Shown here: positions 1-11,800 of the stretch, in pieces
Layout of the letters: every line of letters starts with the position of its first letter
Numbering within the stretch: position 1 is the first letter of the stretch
Made by a program: the position numbers and the translations under genes
Source of the DNA: Trametopsis cervina
Taxonomy: Eukaryota > Basidiomycota > Agaricomycetes > Polyporales > Irpicaceae
Length of the DNA stretch: 64,000 nt
NCBI GenBank assembly: GCA_022385755.1
Contig: MU278350.1
Coordinates: 67,965-131,964, forward strand
Direction: 5' to 3'
The notes under the pieces: generated by a model
The model's input: only the letters and a program-made list of their open reading frames with translations
What the model was told of the DNA's origin: nothing
Database searches by the model: none

Positions 1-1024
1 CCGTTGTTGTTGAGTTTGATCGGCCACGCTTGGGCCTCGCTCTGGGATGTTTGCGGCTAGTATCTGAACACGGGTTAGGATAGAATTCATACCTCCGGAG
101 TCGTGCACATACCGGTAGTCATACCCTCGTCGTCTGCGTCATCAGCAGGTGGAGGGGTCCGGCTTGCACGCGCGCCCGATGAACTACCATATTTCAGGCT
201 GCGGTATGTGCTTGCATCTGCATCCTGGTCAATACAACACGCACGCAACGTATGGAAAGCAGACTTGCCGGTTATCAAACCCTCATCATCGGTCTCCTCA
301 CCAGAGACCGCATTGCCGGAGGCCCTTTGTCCCCTTGGAATAGCAGCCTTGCCCTTTTTGCCCTTATGTGTAGGCGGGCTCTGGCGACTGGCCCGTAATT
401 GTGACCCGCCCTCACCTTGTGACCGGTCCATTGTAATACGATCCTCGGCATCTTGCAAATTGTGAGTGCTCACGGCATTTTTGCCCCGACTACGCAGGAT
501 TCTACCGTCCCCGGATGGGCCTTCGTTGACGGCAGGCTCAGGTGATGAGGAATGGGAACGAGGTGTGAACTCTAAAGATTAATTTATCGGCATGTAATGT
601 GGCTAGAGGTCAATCACATACCTTCCCACCAGAGTTCGCCCAACGCTTCCAAGTCCTCCTGGCGCACAATCGGCCGTCCGTCACTGAGCCGAAAATCGTA
701 CCGTCTGATTCGGTCATCATTTGGCGATATAGCGTGAGCGTCGGGCCATCGGCCCTCCCTGCTTGCATCTTGGAGCTCCAGGGAGGCACTGATTGCCAAC
801 CCATAAACGATCACCGTTTTGTAACCATTCCACAATTTTATTATAACCCGCTAGTTGACTTGAGTTAGATCTGCATGAGGCAAGTGAACAAAACATACCG
901 CTTCTTGCGACATCCGGTACCAGTAATACTTCATCCGTTCTTGCGGCACGCTATTGACCACCGCAAGCCCAGCCAGGATGCGAACGGTAGCGACGTTCAT
1001 GCGAAGTTGGACGTTGCTGGCCAT
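1..1024 (-). CDS. Hypothetical multi-exon protein of the KDZ element (3' end beyond window)
   Basis: I do not recognise this family. The likely start is the ATG whose complement is at 1022-1024; the first exon reads MASNVQLRMNVATVRILAG and contains QERMKYYWYR. An intron starts near 897 (gtatgt). The next exon reads in one frame to about 612 and contains RRYDFRLSDGRPIVRQED, then a second intron begins with gtatgtg. The third exon (about 550 to 90) is polar, with two copies of a DDEG(L/M)(I/T)TG-type motif. A further donor (gtatga, near 90) leads to an exon that stays open to the window edge. The acceptor between the first two exons is unclear because the two open frames there do not join simply. 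The gene shares a divergent promoter with the gene starting at 1350. Confidence 0.45.
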
Positions 1025-1349
1025 GACAAGGAGAGACAGGGGAGTAGTGTAATTTGAGATGTGAGGGTGGCGTAGGTCAAGTAGAAGATGAAGACAAGAG
1101 AGAAGTTGCGCCGTGCCAAGTCTCACATTTTGATGCGAGATCGCCGTCTGAGATTGCGGTCGGCCGGCCGCGTCACGTGACCGGCGAACTCATCGGCCAA
1201 ACGCTGAATGCTTGGATCCATTTCTGACTTCATCACAGAATAAGAATGCCATCCGGTACGCCATTTTTCCATTCTTAAATAGTTTCAGGACGGGAAAGCA
1301 CTCACATACGGAGTAGATAACCATCTCACACAGGAATTCGGTAGAGTAT
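1025..1349. promoter_or_regulatory. Divergent promoter region with CGGCCGGCCG and GTCACGTGAC palindromes
   Basis: This gap separates two divergently transcribed genes. It holds the palindrome CGGCCGGCCG (1161-1170) immediately followed by the perfect 10-bp palindrome GTCACGTGAC (1172-1181), which contains a CACGTG E-box core. CACGTG is a typical fungal bHLH-factor site; the function here is inferred. Confidence 0.4.
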
Positions 1350-3981
1350 ATGACTCAACCGGCCGGCAAGAAACACAATATGGGCTGCTCACTGATGGCA
1401 CCAACTTCTGGGTTTCGCGAGGTATGTACTGTACAACGTAGTGTCAATCACGGGTATTTAATCGTATGAAATGTAGATTCATTGTCAGATGAAACCCCTG
1501 CGACTTTCCCCCTGCCAGCCGATGTCGCCCCAGTGGCCTCACAGATATCTGATGGCAATAATCAGATGGAGGAGGTTGTATTCGTCGACTCTCCTCTTCC
1601 TGCCTTTCATCAAGATTCGAGCAGCGATGACGAACCGATGAAGGATACACATCTCACCTCGGCCTGGGATGTACATGACCGCGACCGGTCGGGGAATGTC
1701 TCAACAGTGTCGCGCGATTCTCCTTTTCCACCAGGTAACGAGTTCGACCCGCATCGATTGAAAAGTTGATAACGTAGCAAGGAATACAGGTAACCACAAC
1801 TCAAATAACAATGTTCCTCACTCCGCCATGCCAATATGGCGTCCAACATCCATCCCTCCGGCAGCAGGCCAAAGCAACGAGCACAACGTCTCGCTCTCAG
1901 GGAACACTGAGGTTCAGGTCGGCCTTGCACTCTCACCAATGCCTGAGTTTGGAGACCGGTTCGTCTCTCCGGTAGCCGGCCACGAGAGTGGGAAACTCGT
2001 CTTCATAGACCCCATGCCAGCATTCGAAGCGCCAACGAATCCTGCGGGAGAGAGGATGGCCGGTCCTCGGTCAACTCTGCGGACATTTGAAGACCGATTT
2101 GGGCTTCCGGAAGCCGGCGCCGAGGGTGGCAAGCTGTTCCTCCTAGATCCCTTGCCTGAATTCCAACCGGCCATAAACACTTCGGAAGAAGAGATTGACG
2201 GGCCACACTCACCAGTACATATGTTTGGAGACCGGTTTGCCTCTCCCGCGGCCGGTGACATGAATGGTGAGTTCTTCGTCATTGAATCTGAGGCTCAAAG
2301 TGAACCGGCTGTTAATTATGCAGAGGAAGCCATGGTTCGAGAAAGCTCACTGTTGCCAATGTTTGGAGACCGCTTTGTGTCTCCTGCGGCCGAGAATGAA
2401 GATGGCCGGTTGTTTGTCACAGAGTCCATCCCTGAATTCGATGCGGTTGTGAGCACAAGAGGTACGCAGATCAGCCATGTGAACCCACTGGTGCATGTAT
2501 TGAACAAGATATTTCGTTGGCCGGTAGCCGATGATGAAAACATGGCACTTCCGTTTTCCAGTCCAATGCCAGAGTTTGAATCAGGTTTGGATGATACAGA
2601 ACAAGAGATCGGCAGTACAACGTCTCATTCGCCAATGTCGGGTGAGCGACCTTTCCCAGCTGCAGCCTTCAACAGCAACGACGAACGCGATTCCGGTTTC
2701 GTTCACACTCCTGCGGACCCCAGATCGGCCGCTAACGAGGGCGAAGAAGGCATCGGGAATGAACAGTCTCCCCTGGGGATGTTTGGAGAGCGGTCTGAGT
2801 CCCCGAACATGCGCTCCAGGGACAGATACGCTCATCTGTTCTTTGTCAATCCTTTGCCAGAATTTGGAACTGATCCGGATCCACATGGCATAACCATGTC
2901 ACCCTTCCAGGTGTGTGAAGTTTGATGCACGGCCGATCACCCCCATTGACCGTTCTTTGCAGGGAGCGGTCTCGCATAATCATTTGTTGAATATTGCCGA
3001 GTATGTGGGTGCTGGTCAATCACCACTGGTCATGGTCGATCTGCTGTATCCTTCGCCTCCCACGGGCGAGCATGAGGAAGAGGATTGGTTTTATTCGTAC
3101 CCTGTGCTGCCCATAAATGAAACCGCTGATGAGAGCAGTTTATATGGCGAAGGCGAACAAAACAACCTCAATGACAATCCATTGCCGGCTATTGATGTAC
3201 GTTAGGATGTATTTCAAGTGCATCGTAGTAACACTGATTGGTGGCTACAGATGTGGACGGCCGATGAGCAGCCAATTAAAGCCGAGCAACAATGGGATGT
3301 CGGCGACTTGGCACCGCCAGTATTTGATGATCGTTTTGACTCCTCTAACTTGCCAGAAAGGCAGGTGGAGGAACCAAGCGGATGGATGGGACAAGACCCA
3401 ATGCCGGCCTTTGGCGAAGACGACGGTATTTTTTCAGATTTTATAGTGGATGTTCCCATACTGATATCCGACCTTGGCATGAACACAGCAGCTTCACGTC
3501 AGTTAGAAGGGTCACAAGAAGTGCTGGATGACAACATCACGTTTTTGCAAGAACCGCTGCCGGAGTTCGGGGAGTCGAACAAAACCTGGCCGGTCACTGA
3601 GCCAGCGCATCCACCCGATACCGATCACAACATAGAACAGGTTGGTCGGAGGGAAGCAATACAACAGACGGTAGGAAGTCAATCTCCAACTGTTCGTTTC
3701 CTCTCCACCTTCCTTCCGGCATTTGGAGAAGAAAATGCATCGTATGACGATCAACACGCCGACAACCACATGCAGACCGACCTTGATGCCGGTCGGCCCT
3801 CAGCAGACACCACGGACGAACAGCCGGACAGGCGTACGTATCGTAAGTCATGTAGCTTGCGGTGTCTCCAGGGAGCTGATGCATTCGTGCAGTACGGGCG
3901 AAGGCTCGCACAGGTCGTGTAGTGTCATTCGCAGGAATTGAATCGGCCGGGTCGGAAACAGACAGTGAGGGATCTAAGTAA
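1350..3981 (+). CDS. PMPEF/FGDRF repeat protein of the KDZ element (unknown function)
   Basis: I do not recognise this protein. The proposed start is ATG 1350, followed by an intron at 1422 (gtatgt). The large exon covers 1828 to about 2910. Further introns lie near 2911-2962, 3197-3250 and 3833-3935, and the stop is TAA 3979-3981. The large exon encodes about seven degenerate repeats of roughly 50 residues. Each pairs a FGDRFxSPAAG-type block with a hydrophobic strand ending in a P-[LMI]-P-[EA]-F motif, for example FIDPMPAF, LLDPLPEF and VNPLPEF. More PMPAF/PLPEF/FLPAF copies follow in the last exons, giving about ten in all. The protein is acidic, with no signal peptide or membrane segment. 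Regular short linear motifs suggest a multivalent binding scaffold; this is inference. The exon 1/exon 2 join is not in phase as I read it, so the 5' model is uncertain. The gene converges tail to tail with the gene at 4036-7048. Confidence 0.6.
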
Positions 3982-4035
3982 ACAATTCTTCATTGTATAC
4001 CGAAGCCGAAATGTCTGTACATTGTATCATATAAT

Positions 4036-7000
4036 CTATTTCAAAACCACTGCGCCACGAGCACGTTCCGACACAGTTGTCTGCCTACCACTGCGCGTCT
4101 TCTGCTCTGCGAACTGATGGCCTTTGCTTATCTTGGACGGAGGCTTGCCGCCACTCTTGGCGAGTTCACCGGAGGTGGACGCCGGCTGGCCATCCCTGTG
4201 TGATAACGTTGGCCAATGCTACCAGGATCGACGATAAGTACTCACATGGATGACGGCCCAGTAGCAGCCCGCTTCCTCTTACGCAAAGCAGCCTCAGACC
4301 CGTCTGCCTCTTCGGTCGCACTATCTTCAACATCGGCTGCTACGACGGTAACGTGCTCAGTCTGGAGGTCGCCTTCGAATGTATCGGTGACACAACGGGA
4401 CACCGCAACTGTGGTGACCGACGAGTGGGCAACCGGAATATCGGCAATGCCTGCATCGACCATGGTGTCACTGTCGGGAGCGACTTCAGACGGATGATTG
4501 GCGGTCGCAGGTACACGTGTAGCAGTCAGAGGGGAATGCGTCGGTCCACCTAAGGGATGATTGGACGGAGGTGGAGTGATAGAGAGGATGAGGTCCAGCA
4601 CACCATGGACTACATCGGTAGCCGAGCTGATAGTCATGTCGGCCGCAAGGACCGATTCGCGTTCGATCACATCATCGCTGGGACTTGCACGGTCAAATGT
4701 CGCACTATTTACCTCTCGTAGCAGCATCGCAACACCGAGTGTGAGCTGCTCCAGTTGGCCAGACCTGTTTTGGAACATGTCACCGGTGATGAACTGCCGG
4801 TTGGCGAGCCAAGTCCACATCGCGGTGTAGTCGAACGTACTGGGAGAGGGCAAGGTGAGTGAGTCGTAGTACCAGTTGGCCCATGGCAGCATTGGCAGAG
4901 AAGGGTACCCAATGTCTTCAAGAGTACTGCCCCTTAAGCCGAAGACGTGATCGGCAGCGGCTTGCAGCCTGGTGTCGCCCGGTGCTAAAGCCTTCACATA
5001 GCTGACATGACGATCCCGCATGTCACGAAACTCATCGGGAGGCTGCTCAGCATAGTCGGAGAGCGTCAGCAATCCATCCATGGGGATGACTGGGCGCATG
5101 GGCGGTGCCGACTTTGTCGTAGGCCGTGGCCGAACACGGGGGCGAGGAGCAGGGGCTGTTTTTGCACTTGTCCCAGGAAGTCCTTTATCCACTGGGGTAG
5201 TCAAGGCAGTGGAGCCGGCCTCGTCTTCGTCCGTAAATACCGCCTCAGGCTCCTCCGATGACTCCTGGCGTGCACGACGCTTTCCTTTGTCCTTGTGCTT
5301 CTGTTCGGGCTGTTTCCTCCTCGCGGAACCCCGGCCCGAGCCCACAGTAGATGTCGGCTGCTCCTGATCGTCGATCCCAACGTCATCGGCTACCCCTTCG
5401 GCCTCCATCGGGGGGTACAAACCCGTGCTGACCATGTCCCCATTGCGCTGTACTCCCGTAAAGCGAATAAATCTGTCGTCGCGAGACCGATACTGCTTAA
5501 GCAGCGTCACGAGAAAGCGCCGACGAAGATGTGATGGATCCTCCACTTGCACACCCTCAAGCCACATGTGCTCCACGTCGAAATAGCTTTCAGGTTGTGC
5601 ACGTATGTCGACCCATGGTACAGTTGCCGATGGGATACCGGTTGCAAGCACTGATAAAGCAAATTAGTAGGACACCTTGCCGTGACTGATCGGCATACCA
5701 TATTCGGCTGTGCACACTTCCCGCAAAGCCCGGCTGAGATCTTTGGCGGAGAGCAAGTTTATGTCGCTGTCGGAGGGAATGATGCAATGGCCAGCATTGT
5801 CGAGGGGTAGAAGGCGCAGCTCTCGACCGGTCCCACGGGAAATCCGAACAGCACCTGTTGGACCGGCCGCGGGTGGATCGGTATCGTCTTCCAAGGCATC
5901 TAGCTCTTCATGAGTCGCAATGATTGTACTGTACACTTCTGGACGTACCGGTCGTCTTCTGGACGTACTTCTGCCACAAGGTAACAATCGTGTTAAACTC
6001 GCGGTCCATGGCCCTCTTCATAGTGGAGACCCGGGGGTCAACAACATCGTTGTTATCAAGACTAACGGACGACTCAGAATGCATCGGCCTGGGTAGATAA
6101 ATGATATTTACACTGTTATGCTCCACTCCCCATCCTCATCCTTATAGCCGGTCAGTAGTAGTGCGAACGGGACACCGTAATTGCTGTTCAGACCGGTTGC
6201 AACCGACCTCGCATAACGCAATAGGTCTTTCCGATTCCTATATGAACGCGTTCAGTGAAGTGTACGCTGTTGGGGAAGTCTGCCTACTTCATCTGCTGCT
6301 CCGCAGTAAGCATATCGCCGGCCTTGTGATCGCGTGCGGCCTGTCGGTACCTTGCTCGCTCGTCGTCGGCCACACTCTCGGTTAGCTCCTTGATCGCGAG
6401 ATTGCGAGCCTTAAGACCATCTCCGGTGCCCTTCGTCTTCAGATATTGTTGCAGCTGGTCGGCATGTTCATCGGCCCACATGTCAGTCCACTTCCTCGCT
6501 CGCTGCCGATGTATTACCTTCTTAGCTGGAGGGGGACCACTCGGTGGGGGTTTAAAATGATTTTGCATGTAATTGCAAGCACTCTACGAACGACGTGAGT
6601 TGGGCAATACAGCCAATCTGGCAAAACCCATACCTCCGACCAGGCAGGGATGGAATATGTGGAGTCGGCAGGACATAGAGCGGCAACCTCCACACCTGCT
6701 TCACGGCGTAGGTGGGCACGGGTGTGTCGATCGGCTGCATCCCTAAACTGAGGTCCAATGCGTGCGATGACAGCCTTTTGCTCCTCGCTGTACAGTTCAT
6801 ACGATGGCAAAATCTTTGCTTGGGGCATAACGGAATGTAAGGCGTGCAGCTGAGTTCGGTGGATAACGTCTGCTCTCACAGTTCGCCATTCACTCCTGCA
6901 TTAGAGGCAAAATGCGACGGTGCACACCATCACCTCATGGAATAACTGATCACTAGTTTCGATCATCTCGGGATCTCCAACACTATCGCTTTTATCAGCC

Positions 7001-7048
7001 GGCCGACCGCAAACATACTTGCAAATCCCCCAACAACGCGTCCACCAT
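4036..7048 (-). CDS. Hypothetical KDZ-element accessory protein with a basic/low-complexity linker
   Basis: Unrecognised multi-exon gene. The likely start is the ATG complementary to 7046-7048, giving MVDALLGDLQ. A following exon reads EMIETSDQLFHE, then an intron, then SEWRTVRADVIHR leading into a segment with LPSYELYSEEQKAVIARIGPQF. Next come a lysine/arginine-rich exon (about 6568-6284, with RARKWTDMWADEHADQ and DDERARYRQAARD) and an exon with MDREFNTIVTLWQ joined in frame to TIIATHEELDALEDD. The intron at that join contains a 13-bp direct repeat, gtacgtccagaag. The last large exon (5651-4242) has a KHKDKGKRRAR stretch and a proline-rich linker. A final intron (donor in ccATgtgagt) leads to a lysine-rich tail ending in TAG at 4036-4038. 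The DDERARYRQAA segment is weakly reminiscent of an HMG-box-like helix, but I do not claim it. Confidence 0.55.
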
Positions 7049-7212
7049 ATCGTCGTGTCAGCTCCTCAGGCGTACATTATGTGTACGTTATTCTTCATAG
7101 ATGAGTTCAGTTGTGCGAGCTACACTTATTGAAGTATGAGATCGCTGAACAATTAGCATTTGGATTGGCATGCATCTCGATCGGGCATCAACAGTCGCAC
7201 TGAATCAGACCA
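7049..7212. promoter_or_regulatory. Short divergent promoter between accessory gene and TET/JBP gene
   Basis: Only about 165 bp separate the two divergent starts (ATG at 7048 on - and proposed ATG 7213 on +), so the two genes probably share control. I see no clear TATA box. Confidence 0.3.
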
Positions 7213-8790
7213 ATGTGCCTGATCGGCCTGCCCGATTTGAGTTCCGGACGAACAGAAGATCGGGCTGCATGCATGGAGCGCTGGATGACGTCGCTCGCAC
7301 GAAGCCTTTCATCGATCACACATGCCGATGCTCGTCAGCTGCTGCCCACGCGTTGTACATGATGTTGGAAGGATCAGGGCAAGGGTATGCACTCACCCCG
7401 CTCTTTCCAGCACCACCACCACCATTAGCCTATTGCAGAAGTTATGTCTGTGGAGCTACATTCAATCACCACAGGCCTCACCCATGACATGTTGGGCCAC
7501 TTCTTTCGACACCACGCTGCTGAATACAATAACATTGTTCGGCACGTTCGGCGGCCATATCCCGCACGCCCTCCCCACATGACAGAGGGCAGATGGCCGG
7601 ACCGGCTGGCTAGGCTAGAGCGGATAGCTGAGATGCACGTGGTAGCTACCAAGAATACTAGTGAGCCCAGCACTACTCCATTACGAAGTGTCTGACCCGA
7701 TGTAGTCAAGTACCGTCATCTGGATGCCGAGACCTACGCCGCTGCTAGGGCAGAGGGTAAAACCCTTGAGAACAGTCCGGAGGTGCGGGATATGATCCGA
7801 TTCGAGTCTGGAAAGGAGATCACGGCAGTGATCGACTTTCCTTGCATCATCACGGATAACAAGGACCGGATTCTTTGTTGGTATTTTCCCGAGGTTCTTG
7901 ATGAAGAAGCCCAGGTAAGATCACAACAGTGCATGTGATTGAATGTAACTTATGCTTCGGTAGGAAGCTGCTCTGCGCGGAACAAAATTACTTAGCAAAG
8001 AGCTCTCGAGAGCCACATGTAAACCCCAAGACGCGGCGAAAACGGTCCCCAGTTCTTGGCGTCGTGATGCACAATATTTCCGGCCGGCCGAAGATTGTGA
8101 GATTCCACCAGGCACTATCACACTTGCTCCTGTATGGCACGAGTCCGCACATCCGGTAAGTGTGATCGTTATCTTCAAGTACGTTCCTCATCAGTTCAGA
8201 TGCAGTTCCCGAAGTTCCCACCGGTCCAGGGCACTGCATGGCGTGATTTCCACAGCTCATCCCGTCATCGGCTATGGTCTGCCGAAATGGAGCCATTGAA
8301 GGGTGCAATGATCGCTATCTCCTTCCTATGCTTCCCCAGGCAAACATTTTACGAGGTTAAGGCAGCCACAAAATTGCGTAAAGAACCGGCCTTCAATGAA
8401 GCTTACACTGACTGGGAGTGGCCGAGTCAGGGCCTGGCCATTATCTGTAACCGGCAGACGCCCCTCCACCGTGATTGCAAGACGTCTCTCGGGATGTATG
8501 ATACCCTCGCAACCTGTGGAAAGTATCCGGACGGTGACTTTGTGATTGAAGAGCTGAATATTCGTCTGCGGTACAAGCCGGGAACTATGATCAGCTTGGC
8601 AGGTGGTCTGCTTAGACATGGTGCTGAAGTTGCCACTGGGGAGAGGGTGGCATTTGCCGGCTTCATGCGGCAGGAGCTCTGGCAGGCAACGGACACTCCT
8701 ATCCCGTTCTTGACGGACCTTCAGACTCTGCGGGACGACATCGAAAGGTGGGCCGGCGAACTTGTCGACTCTGATCCAGCTGCCGAGTAG
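7213..8790 (+). CDS. TET/JBP-type 2-oxoglutarate/Fe(II) dioxygenase (nucleic-acid base oxidase)
   Basis: This family oxidises methyl groups on DNA bases (5-methylcytosine in TET, thymine in JBP) using Fe(II) and 2-oxoglutarate, presumably in the nucleus. I read five exons in one consistent frame: 7213-7351, 7439-7660, 7706-7914, 7964-8155 and 8200-8790, about 450 residues. The intron at 7661-7705 removes the only in-frame stop (TGA 7693) and has a CTGAC branch point. The double-stranded beta-helix core shows the HxD iron motif in PLHRDCKT (His 8467-8469, Asp 8473-8475), GMYDTLATCG, the distal iron His in LLRHGAEV (8617-8619) and a 2-oxoglutarate-binding Arg nine residues later in GERVAFAG (8644-8646). 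All expected catalytic residues are therefore present. The first exon uses an unusual donor (gttgta); a shorter start at ATG 7444 (about 402 residues) is possible. The gene ends 97 bp before the transposase start, on the same strand. Confidence 0.85.
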
Positions 8791-8887
8791 CACCGTTGTA
8801 CCTTGTAGCATCAAATCTCACATTTATACCTGTTGTGTTCAAATCGAATACATCTTACACCCCCCTTCTCGAAGCAGCTCTCGAGCG

Positions 8888-11800
8888 ATGGCCCGATCAA
8901 CAACGAGAAAGATACGCAGTTCGATCCACGTTTATGCTGCTGTGCAGAAGCGAATGCGTCATGGTCAGGGCGATGTTGAGGTTCTGGACAAAGTCGAATT
9001 TATTCCAACTCAGCCGGAGCCGGTCAATCGGTCCGTGGCGGGCGAGCAGAGCAATGTAATCACAGCCGATGACATACCGGTCATTAACCAGGATGTTCCA
9101 CCACCGAACACAGGAAATACAAGAGTACGAATGTTCGCTAATCAGACAGTAGAGAAAACTAGCTGACAATATATGACAGTCACAGAACCATTTCATGCGT
9201 CAGTGGCTTGAAAATTATCGATCGGCCTTTGAGGAGGCCATTCTCGCAGGTGAAGGACCGAGCTCGGCTACGCCCAACTGTCACTGTGGCCGTGTGGCCG
9301 ATTGGCGATGCGACGATTGCTTGGGGCGTCAACCACAGTGCCTAACATGTCTACACCAGTCACATCAGCTCCTACCCTGGCATCACGTCAGCAAATGGCA
9401 CGCCGACGGATACTACAGCCGATCATCCCTTCCACGGACCGGCCTTCATCTTCACTGTGGCCACGAAGGCCGGGAATGTCCCACGCGTACTGCATTGAAT
9501 GTACAAGCAGCACGTAACAGTGCCAATGGCGATGAGCACGGTGAAGCCCCAGAATTGCTACACACGTCGGTCGCAGCCGATGAGAGTAACACCATCCCTG
9601 TGTATCACGCCGATACAAACGCACTTGAGCCGGAGCTGGTAGACCCTACTGAAGCCGAGGATGATAGAACTGAGCCGATCGATATCCTGGAAGATATGCC
9701 TGAGGACGATGAAGCCGACCTTCCAACATCATCACCTTCGTTCGGCTATACGCAACGTAAGGCCGGAGAACTGACCGTCATTGATGTCACGGGCATTCAT
9801 CACATTGCAGTACAGTACTGCCTTTGCATCGCTGCTCCACAACGCTACCGGCAGCTACTGGATCTTCGACTCTATCCTGCAAGTTGTGATCGGCCGGCTA
9901 CGGTTTTCACCTTTGCTGTGTTGGACAACTTTATTCTGCATAATCGCGCCTGTAATACACCGGCCCAGAGCTACTTTAATGTCCTCCAGCGCATAACCGA
10001 TCCAATTCAACCTCACCGGACGTCGGTAGGTGCAAAAAGGCTCCTGCTATGCATTCTGCTCACGTCTTAACGCAGAATCGGTACCGCGAGTTTCTGCGTG
10101 TTATCCGACAATGGAGGCATTTAAAAACACGCCGGCAGAGTGGAGTGGCACACGACGGATATCGTACTGGTGTCACAGGCCAAATGACATTGTTCTGCCC
10201 GGCCTGCCCTCAACCAAACGTTAATCTACCCATGGAGTGGGAAAATGACCCAGAGCGGTATGGTGATATGGAACTACATGCGAGCCGCTTGCTGATTGAA
10301 TGTGTGGCCAGATGGAAATATCGTATTCAGCTGGTAATGGATGGTAATTTTGCTGCCGAACATCAGCGCATGAAAAACCCTCAAGACGACGTTTGGCTGG
10401 CCGATGGGGACGGCTTCTTTGTCGGCCGAGGTCGATTCGAAAACCATGTCCGGACTGCTGTTGAGCGTGTGCAGGTCCGCCATCATGCTATCATTGTCTT
10501 CTAATGACACTGACTGCTTTTTATCAGAGGTCTTCCTGTAACGACCACAAAGCTGTTAATGGCCCTGGCCATAAGAGCATTCTGGATGCAACTGGCATAG
10601 GGGCAACCGCCTGTGCTCGGCATGGAGCAATGGTACCACACTCTGTGGTTAATTTCACACGTGGAGAAAAGTGAGTACACTCTTTACCGTTGGCGATATT
10701 AGCTTACAAAGTGGTAGGCAACGTGATATGGACTACTCCTACATATCCAGTGTTGAACGCCTCATCCATCCATCCATCTCCAAAGCCGTTGTCTATTATG
10801 ATGTCGTGTGCCAGTGGATGGTCCATCTCGGCTTTCGAATTGACCAATCTCCCATTCTCAGCGACATGATCAAACACATCCCAAATCTCCGGACCGTGAA
10901 GGGAATCGGCCTGTTCCACGTTCATGGGCACAAGCAATCATGCTTGCCAAGATTCTCCCCCGACTTCATCAAGGGTGTGGGGATGGTGGACGGCGAAATT
11001 ATTGAAACCCTGTGGGCCTCGCTGAATGATACCAGCCGAGGTACTCGTGGGATGACTTCTGCCCATCGGCAAGAGGCGATTGACGATCAGATCGGCTACT
11101 CCAACTGGATGAAGACTATCCGCATTGGTTCGTTCTATGATGCTCAGTAGTGTCCTTCCGCTGATGAGAAATTGAAGTCAATCGGATCCGTGCGAAACAT
11201 AGCAGAGCAATCGAAATGCTCGCAGCCAGCGAAGATGCATTTGAATCCATCAACGAAACCCTCAGTGTCACAGATAGGCATTTGTGGTCGGTCATGGAAT
11301 CATCGGCGATGATAGACAGAGTTGATGACCCCACTGCTATGGATATCTTTGACATCACAGAGCAGAGTGGTACGTGTGCTTGTGATTTTTATGGGCCCTC
11401 TGCTGAGTAACACCAGTACCCGGTCTGGCCGATCGCGTTGGCACGCTATCGGCTCTGGAAACTGGAAAGGATGCTACGACCATCGGTAGAGCGGCGTGGA
11501 TTGCAAATGGGCTGCGTCTACAAGAAGATCAGTAAGCGCAACATGCATCAACGATCGCACTTAGTTAATATGCTCTTCAGGCTTGCTTTATCGGCCGAAG
11601 CCCGCAAGCTTCGCAGATATGCTGGCAAGGATGAGAAGCTGCGATTTATTCGAAAGGAGCAGCGTCTTGCAGCTCGAATTATGACTCATGAAAATGCAGG
11701 CAAGGCATATACTGCAATCGGCGCACACAGTGTGGATTCCTCCCCACTTGATGGGGCCGATGACCTGGCCGAAGATGACATCTACGACGGGGCTGAATGG

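Noticed and set aside
7693..7695. In-frame TGA as a sign that the TET/JBP gene is a pseudogene
   Set aside because: The stop lies inside a canonical 45-bp intron (7661-7705, gtgagc..gatgtag, CTGAC branch point) whose removal keeps the frame.
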